Positions 58,607 through 64,000 of a stretch of DNA of 64,000 nucleotides are shown here, piece by piece. The position numbers and the translations under genes are program-made. The notes under the pieces are model-generated. The model was not told the DNA's origin. It searched no databases and saw only the letters and a list, made by a program, of their open reading frames with translations. This DNA is from Pseudomonas sp. TH31 (GTDB lineage Bacteria > Pseudomonadota > Gammaproteobacteria > Pseudomonadales > Pseudomonadaceae): contig NZ_JAEKEZ010000015.1 of NCBI RefSeq assembly GCF_016650815.1, positions 1 through 64,000 on the forward strand. The letters are read 5' to 3'. Every line of letters begins with the position of its first letter. The stretch's first letter is position 1.

Positions 58607-60022
58607 TCAGGCCACCGGCCGGAGCCGCTCAAAAAGCCGGTTGAGACCATCGTACGCCGCTACCCGATAGGCTTCGGCCATGGTCGGGTAGTTGAACGTC
58701 GTGTTGACGAAGTACTTAAGGGTGTTCAGTTCGCCCGGCTGGCTCATGATCGCCTGGCCGATGTGAACAATCTCCGACGCCTGATAGCCGAAGCAGTGAA
58801 CGCCCAGCACTTCCAGGGTTTCGCGGTGGAACAGGATCTTCAGCATGCCCTGAGGCTCGCCGGCGATCTGTGCACGCGCCATGCTCTTGAAGAACGCCTT
58901 GCCCACTTCGTACGGCACCTTGGCCTGAGTCAGCTCTTGCTCGTTCTTGCCGATCGAGCTGATCTCCGGAATGGTGTAGATGCCGGTCGGCACGTCATTC
59001 ACGAAGCGCCAGCTGTTGTTATCAACAATGCTGCCAGCTGCCGAACGGCCCTGATCGTGCGCGGCACTGGCCAGGCTTGGCCAGCCGATCACGTCACCGG
59101 CACCGTAAATGTTCGGCACGCAGGTGCGGTAGGCTTCGTCGACTTCGATCTGGCCACGGCTGTTGACCTTCACGCCGATGTTTTCCAGACCCAGTGCGTC
59201 GGTGTTGCCGGTACGGCCGTTGCACCAGAGCAAGGCGTCGGCCTTGATCTTCTTGCCGGACTTGAGGTGCAGGATCACACCGTTGTCCACGCCTTCGACG
59301 CGGTCGTAGTCTTCGTTGTGGCGAACCGTGATGTTGTTGTTGCTGAAGTGATAGCTCAGGGCCTGGGAAATTTCCGAGTCCAGGAAGCTCAGCAACTGAC
59401 CGCGGTTGTCCACCAGCTCAACCAGTACCCCCAGGCCACTGAAGATCGACGCGTATTCGCAACCGATCACGCCAGCGCCGTAAACGATGAGTTTGCGCGG
59501 GGTGTGGCCGAGGCTGAGGATAGTGTCGCTATCGTAGATACGCGGGTGATGGAAATCGATGTCCGCCGGGCGATAAGGACGCGAACCGGTGGCGATGATG
59601 ATGTGCTTGGCGACCAGCTTCTCGACCACACCGTTGGCGCAAACCACTTCGATGGTTTGCTCGTCGGCGAAGCTGCCGGTGCCGAAGAACACGTCGACGC
59701 GGTTACGGGCGTAGTAGCCGGTGCGCGAAGCGACTTGCTTGGAGATGACTTTTTCGGCGCTTTTCAGTACGTCCGGGAACGAGAACCAACGCGGCTCACC
59801 AATGGCCCGGAACATCGGGTTGGTGTTGAACTGCATGATCTGCCGGACCGAGTGACGCAGTGCCTTGGACGGGATGGTACCCAGGTGGGTGCAGTTGCCG
59901 CCGACCTGGCGACGGCTGTCGACCATTGCCACTTTGCGCCCTGCCTTGGCGGCGTTCATTGCCGCCCCTTCTCCCGCCGGGCCGGAACCCAATACCACCA
60001 CGTCGTAGTTGTAGACAGCCAT
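58607..60022 (-). CDS. sthA: Soluble pyridine nucleotide transhydrogenase
   Basis: A 471-aa flavoprotein that passes hydride between NADPH and NAD. It has the FAD site [20 protein letters not shown], the [17 protein letters not shown] segment (the redox-active Cys pair of dihydrolipoamide dehydrogenases is altered, as in SthA), the NAD site [18 protein letters not shown] and [14 protein letters not shown]. The C-terminus (LFERLRPVA) is about seven residues longer than the usual 464. Confidence 0.95.
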   Translation of the reverse strand: MAVYNYDVVVLGSGPAGEGAAMNAAKAGRKVAMVDSRRQVGGNCTHLGTIPSKALRHSVRQIMQFNTNPMFRAIGEPRWFSFPDVLKSAEKVISKQVASRTGYYARNRVDVFFGTGSFADEQTIEVVCANGVVEKLVAKHIIIATGSRPYRPADIDFHHPRIYDSDTILSLGHTPRKLIVYGAGVIGCEYASIFSGLGVLVELVDNRGQLLSFLDSEISQALSYHFSNNNITVRHNEDYDRVEGVDNGVILHLKSGKKIKADALLWCNGRTGNTDALGLENIGVKVNSRGQIEVDEAYRTCVPNIYGAGDVIGWPSLASAAHDQGRSAAGSIVDNNSWRFVNDVPTGIYTIPEISSIGKNEQELTQAKVPYEVGKAFFKSMARAQIAGEPQGMLKILFHRETLEVLGVHCFGYQASEIVHIGQAIMSQPGELNTLKYFVNTTFNYPTMAEAYRVAAYDGLNRLFERLRPVA

Positions 60023-60229
60023 GCATACTCCTCAGAACAGGCCGCGGCGCCCTCGGCACCGGCGGCTAAATCACGCCGATCTGCGGCGTGAAGGAACAAT
60101 TTTGGGTCAATTCAGAACCCGGACACAGTCTATAGAAGCGTCAACGCCGCGCACATTAACCCTTGGTCGCGTCGTAGGCTACTTTTGCCTGCGCTACAAC
60201 GCCAGCCTTCAATGCTCGAATCGCCGTAA

Positions 60230-61293
60230 TCATTCGGTTTTGCCGCCACTGAGGCGTTCAAAAGCCTGATTGGTCCGTGTGACGAAACCTGTATCGGCAC
60301 GAATCACAAAGAATGCACCAATGTCGTGTTTTTGCGCGTAGTCCCAGCCCCGTTCGGGGCCGAGAATCAGCAACAGCGTCGATAAGCCATCGGCCATCAG
60401 GGTTGAAGGATCAATCACCGTGACTGAGGCAAGGTTGTGGGTAATCGGCGCACCGGTCCGGGCATCGAAGGTGTGGGAGTAGCGCTGGCCGCCCTGCTCG
60501 AAATAATTACGGTAGTCGCCTGAAGTGGACACGCCATAGCCGTCGACATTGATGATGCGCTGAGCCACTTGCTGATCCTCCAGGGTTCTTCCAGGGCAAT
60601 CTTCCACGCAGAGCCGTCGAGCTTTTTACCGGCAGCCTTGAGTTCGCCAGTGGCTTCGGCGAGGTAGTTGTGGATGCCCAGCGCTTCGAGTCTGGCGGCA
60701 ATGGTGTCCACCGTGTAGCCGGCAGCGATGCTGTTGAAGTCAACCTCGACGGCGGCGTCCTTGCAGAGTTGATCGCCGTCGATGCGCAGGTGCGTTTGCC
60801 CCACGCGCGTCATTACCCCGGCCAACGCTTCGGCGCTCGGGACTTTTTCTTCTCGGCCCTGCGGACCGAAACCCCAGAGGTTCATCAGCGGTTCAACGGT
60901 CAAGTCGTAGGAGCCTTCGCTTTGTAGCGACAGCTGTTCGCCAACGCGGACCAATTCGAGGATCGGCGCGGGCATTGTCTGACAGCGATTAGCAGGCAGA
61001 TCGTTGAAACGCTCGATCTCCGAGTCGCTGCGGTAGGTCGACATTTGCCGGTCGACGTCGGCGAGGATGTTCTCGACTTCGACCTGCACCTCTTTCGGGT
61101 CGGGCAATCCCTTGGTTCGTACGTACTTGATCGAATAGGTGCTGCCCATGGTCGGGCCGCCGAAGCTTTCCATGGAATCGCCGTTGCCGCAGCCGGATAA
61201 GGCGCTGATTAACACAACGAAACTGCCTAACCGCCAACTCGACAAATCCTGCCCCTCAAGAGAAATCCCTGACACAACGTCAATGCTGGCCAT
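60230..61293 (-). pseudogene. apbE: ApbE-family FAD:protein FMN transferase, frameshifted
   Basis: ATG 61293 leads to a lipoprotein-type signal (GSFVVLISALSGC). The ApbE body follows with GGPTMGSTYSIKYV, DVDRQMSTYRSDSEI, NLWGFGP and VDFNSIAAGYTVDTIAARL. Near 60583-60586 the frame breaks after ALEEP; the rest (VDGYGVSTSGDYRNYFE, YSHTFDARTG and MADGLSTLLLILGPERG, including the catalytic and metal residues) is in another frame to 60230. One missing C (CCC for CCCC) accounts for it. ApbE attaches FMN to membrane flavoproteins; no such partner is in the window. Confidence 0.82.
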
Positions 61294-61305
61294 TATGCGA
61301 CACAA

Positions 61306-61399
61306 CAGTGGGAGCGGGCTTGCTCGCGAAAGCGGTGTGTCAGTCACATCGATAGCGACTGACACTCCCTCTTCGCGAGCAAGCCCGCTCCCACATTTG
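61306..61399. repeat. REPIN with paired loop
   Basis: GTGGGAGCGGGCTTGCTCGCGAA and its inverse (61371-61396) flank a loop that itself contains CAGTC and GACTG inverses. It is a near-complete palindrome of about 94 bases between apbE and the MFS gene. Confidence 0.88.
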
Positions 61400-61618
61400 A
61401 TCTGCGTTGCACCTGGCTGTTAATTCGCTCAAGTCTGCTATTCAGTCTGGCTAATGGCTATAACGTTTAAGCAGCAGGCTAACTAATTGTTGCCTACGCC
61501 AACTCATACACATATCGTTACAAAACTGTTCGGTGCGTGCCTGCGTGCTTGAGGCCGACAGCGAGGAAGCGTCAAGACCAGGGATTTCCAATAAGACAGC
61601 CAAAGTGAGTGCGTACAA

Positions 61619-62920
61619 ATGTCCTCGAATACGGGCAAAGGCAAGGCGATCTTTCGTGTTGTCAGCGGTAACTTTCTCGAGATGTTCGACTTTATGGTTT
61701 ATGGCTTTTACGCCACGGCCATTGCCAAGACCTTCTTCCCGGCCGACAGCGCCTTCGCGTCCCTGATGCTGTCGCTGGCAACATTCGGCGCAGGCTTCCT
61801 GATGCGTCCACTGGGTGCGATTTTTCTCGGCGCCTACATCGACCGTCATGGCCGTCGCAAAGGGCTGATCATCACCCTCGCCTTGATGGCTGCCGGTACG
61901 GTACTGATTGCCTGCGTACCGGGTTACGCCACATTGGGCGTGGCCGCACCGCTGATCGTGCTGTTCGGCCGCCTGTTGCAAGGCTTCTCGGCGGGCGTGG
62001 AACTGGGTGGTGTGTCGGTCTACCTGGCCGAGATTGCCACCCCGGGCCGCAAGGGCTTCTTCGTCAGCTGGCAGTCCGCCAGCCAACAAGCCGCGGTGGT
62101 TTTCGCCGGTTTGCTGGGTGTGGGCCTGAACCACTGGCTCAGCCCGGAACAAATGGGTGACTGGGGCTGGCGCGTGCCGTTCCTGATCGGCTGCATGATC
62201 GTGCCGGTGATCTTCGTGATCCGTCGCTCACTGGAAGAAACCCCGGAATTCCAGGCGCGCAAACACCGCCCTACCCTGCAGGAAATCGTCCGTTCGATCG
62301 GTCAGAACTTCGGCATCGTCTTCGCCGGCATGGCGCTGGTGGTCATGACCACCGTGTCGTTCTACCTGATCACCGCCTACACCCCGACCTTCGGTAAAGC
62401 CGAACTGCACCTGTCGGATTTCGATGCGCTGCTGGTCACCGTGTGCATCGGCCTGTCGAACTTCTTCTGGCTGCCAGTGATGGGTGCGCTTTCCGACAAG
62501 ATCGGACGTAAACCCCTGCTGTTGGCCGCGACCATTCTGGCGATCCTCACGGCCTACCCTGCCCTGTCGTGGCTGGTGGCCAACCCGAGCTTCAGCCATC
62601 TGCTGATCGTCGAGTTGTGGCTGTCGTTCCTGTATGGCTCGTACAACGGCGCCATGGTGGTGGCCCTGACCGAGATCATGCCGGTAGAAGTTCGTACCAC
62701 CGGTTTCTCCCTGGCCTACAGCCTGGCGACCGCAACCTTCGGCGGCTTTACGCCGGCGGCATGCACCTACCTGATCCACATACTGGACAACAAGGCTGCG
62801 CCGGGTATCTGGCTCAGCGGTGCAGCAGTGATGGGGTTGATCGCGACGCTGGTGCTGTTCCGTGGCAACCGGCATGAACTGCGCACTGCGCAGGCTGCTG
62901 TAGTCGGCGGCACCCGGTAA
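61619..62920 (+). CDS. MFS transporter, citrate/tricarballylate:H+ symporter type (MHS family)
   Basis: A 433-aa, 12-helix carrier. [24 protein letters not shown] and [13 protein letters not shown] are family marks of metabolite:H+ symporters, and [23 protein letters not shown] follows; the closest types are CitA/TcuC citrate or tricarballylate carriers. Substrate inferred only. No tcuR/tcuAB neighbours are present. Confidence 0.82.
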   Translation: MSSNTGKGKAIFRVVSGNFLEMFDFMVYGFYATAIAKTFFPADSAFASLMLSLATFGAGFLMRPLGAIFLGAYIDRHGRRKGLIITLALMAAGTVLIACVPGYATLGVAAPLIVLFGRLLQGFSAGVELGGVSVYLAEIATPGRKGFFVSWQSASQQAAVVFAGLLGVGLNHWLSPEQMGDWGWRVPFLIGCMIVPVIFVIRRSLEETPEFQARKHRPTLQEIVRSIGQNFGIVFAGMALVVMTTVSFYLITAYTPTFGKAELHLSDFDALLVTVCIGLSNFFWLPVMGALSDKIGRKPLLLAATILAILTAYPALSWLVANPSFSHLLIVELWLSFLYGSYNGAMVVALTEIMPVEVRTTGFSLAYSLATATFGGFTPAACTYLIHILDNKAAPGIWLSGAAVMGLIATLVLFRGNRHELRTAQAAVVGGTR

Positions 62921-62925
62921 ATCGT

Positions 62926-63020
62926 CTTCGCGAGCAGGCTCGCTCCCACAGGATTTGCAGCGATCACACCCTTGTGATCACTCTGCACATCCAATGTGGG
63001 AGCGAGCCTGCTCCGGGCGG
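62926..63020. repeat. REPIN (one arm degraded)
   Basis: CTTCGCGAGCAGGCTCGCTCCCAC (62926-62949) faces GTGGGAGCGAGCCTGCTC (62996-63013), after which the second copy departs from consensus (CGGGCGG for GCGATG). It lies between the MFS gene and the gap terminator. Confidence 0.82.
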
Positions 63021-63078
63021 CGATCCGACGATGAGGCCAGCCAAGCCAACCTACCCGCAACAGACAAATCCCACCCAC

Positions 63079-63105
63079 AAAAAAGCCCCGACCAAAGTCG
63101 GGGCT
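63079..63105 (-). terminator. Rho-independent terminator of gap
   Basis: AGCCCCGAC (63084-63092) pairs with GTCGGGGCT (63097-63105); read on the minus strand the hairpin is followed by TTTTTT. It ends the glyceraldehyde-3-phosphate dehydrogenase gene. Confidence 0.88.
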
Positions 63106-63124
63106 CTTTATGTGCAGCTAATGC

Positions 63125-64000
63125 TTAACGCGGGAACGCAGGCGGGTTAACCCCGGCCATGTCTTCCATCACGCGAACCACCTGGCAGCTGTAACCGAAT
63201 TCGTTGTCGTACCAAACGTACAGAACAACGCGGTTGTCTTGGGTGATGGTTGCTTCAGCGTCCACAACGCCTGCGTGGCGCGAGCCAACGAAGTCGGTGG
63301 AAACCACTTCCTGCGAATTGACGTAGTCGATTTGCTTATGCAGATCGGAGTGCAGCGCCATGTAGCGCAGGTACTCGTTCATCTCTTCGCGGGTCGCGGC
63401 TTTCTCAAGGTTCAGGTTGAGAATGGCCATCGACACGTTAGGCGTCGGAACGCGGATCGCGTTACCGGTCAGCTTGCCGGCCAGCTCAGGCAGGGCCTTG
63501 GCAGCAGCGGTGGCAGCACCGGTCTCGGTGATCACCATGTTCAGCGCGGCGCTACGGCCACGGCGATCGCCCTTGTGGAAGTTGTCGATCAGGTTCTGGT
63601 CGTTGGTGTACGAGTGAACCGTTTCAACGTGACCGTTGATGATGCCGAACTTGTCGTTGACAGCCTTCAGCACCGGCACGATGGCGTTGGTGGTGCAGGA
63701 CGCCGCGGAAATGATCTTGTCATCAGCGGTGATTTCGCCGTGGTTGATGCCGTGAACGATGTTCTTCAGCTTGCCTTTGCCAGGCGCGGTCAGCACAACG
63801 CGGTCGATACCCGGGCAAGCCAGGTGCTGGCCCAGGCCCTCGGCATCACGCCATACACCGGTGTTGTCCACCAGCAGCGCGTCTTTGATGCCGTACTGGG
63901 TGTAATCCACCTCAGTCGGGTTTTTCGCGTAGATAACCTGGATCAGGTTGCCGTTGGCGGTGATGGTGTTGTTGGCTTCATCAATGGTGATGGTGCCATC
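63125..64000 (-). CDS. Glyceraldehyde-3-phosphate dehydrogenase, C-terminal part (truncated by window edge)
   Basis: The open frame runs off the right edge. Visible are DGTITIDEANNTI at the edge, the catalytic ISAASCTTNAIVPVLKAV with the active-site Cys, the later TVHSYTNDQNLID and the GRSAALNMVITETGAATAAAKALPEL region. The motif VDYTQYGIKDALLVDNTGVW marks the longer GapB-like group of pseudomonads. It probably acts in gluconeogenesis or glycolysis; which direction cannot be told here. Confidence 0.9.
   Translation of the reverse strand, partial: DGTITIDEANNTITANGNLIQVIYAKNPTEVDYTQYGIKDALLVDNTGVWRDAEGLGQHLACPGIDRVVLTAPGKGKLKNIVHGINHGEITADDKIISAASCTTNAIVPVLKAVNDKFGIINGHVETVHSYTNDQNLIDNFHKGDRRGRSAALNMVITETGAATAAAKALPELAGKLTGNAIRVPTPNVSMAILNLNLEKAATREEMNEYLRYMALHSDLHKQIDYVNSQEVVSTDFVGSRHAGVVDAEATITQDNRVVLYVWYDNEFGYSCQVVRVMEDMAGVNPPAFPR

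Noticed and set aside
1..64000. CRISPR arrays, rRNA genes, complete tRNA genes, complete insertion sequences
   Set aside because: No regular direct-repeat/spacer pattern, no rRNA-like sequence, no full tRNA fold and no transposase gene were seen.

Overview
The window is a stretch of a Pseudomonas chromosome, most likely from the P. fluorescens group. The evidence is the housekeeping gene order (tal, an RssB/RssC-type pair, pilZ, mlaA; queF, copRS; lolCDE, pilZ, GDPD, sthA), protein sequences recognisable as pseudomonad, and many REP/REPIN palindromes of the GGGAGCGGGCTTGCTCGCGA type. No species assignment is attempted.

Layout. (1) 1-9.8 kb is ordinary chromosome: a truncated membrane diguanylate cyclase, a HAD hydrolase, a frameshifted RNase T2, a cupredoxin/Tat phosphoesterase pair opposite an ECF sigma/anti-sigma pair, two divergent L,D-transpeptidases and a YiaY-type alcohol dehydrogenase. 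(2) 9.78-43.65 kb is an integrative element inserted in the 5' end of dusA. A dead 5' stub of dusA lies at the left end (9724-9822) and a re-started dusA at the right end, next to a tyrosine integrase. (3) 43.6-64 kb is chromosome again: tal, stress/adaptor signalling genes, mlaA, queF, a copper-response cluster, lolCDE, a frameshifted GDPD, sthA, a frameshifted apbE, a citrate-type MFS carrier and a partial gap gene.

The element is a mosaic cryptic prophage. Its left arm (10-19.9 kb) is accessory cargo. It holds two modules, each headed by a paralogous ~70-aa protein: one precedes an OLD-like ATPase/TOPRIM nuclease (frameshifted), the other a CHAT/caspase-like putative protease. A 3' tRNA-Gly scrap and a 3' scrap of a DNA adenine methylase follow, then an S-type bacteriocin with its immunity gene, then a LexA-boxed zinc-finger/SRAP unit with a broken SRAP. 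The late region (19.9-31.5 kb, minus strand) runs holin, small and large terminase, tail tube, tail chaperone, tape measure, gpU, gpX, gpD, endolysin, spanins and a DNA adenine methylase. Portal, protease, capsid, baseplate, fibres and sheath are absent between the large terminase and the tail tube, so I do not expect this prophage to make virions on its own. The early region (31.6-43.5 kb) has a Q-like protein, an iteron-rich candidate origin, a primase-helicase, TraR/DksA, CII, Cro, a LexA-like CI repressor and a rightward operon ending in a cytosine methylase, PrtN and the integrase.

Strongest observations: the paired small-protein/effector modules; a long two-frame coding region at the cytosine methylase, where both frames resemble known phage families and each has its own well-spaced ribosome-binding site; a repressor operator shared by two early promoters; and the precise loss of the head and baseplate block. 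Several genes carry single-base shifts in or next to short homopolymers, so sequencing error has to be excluded before they are called pseudogenes.
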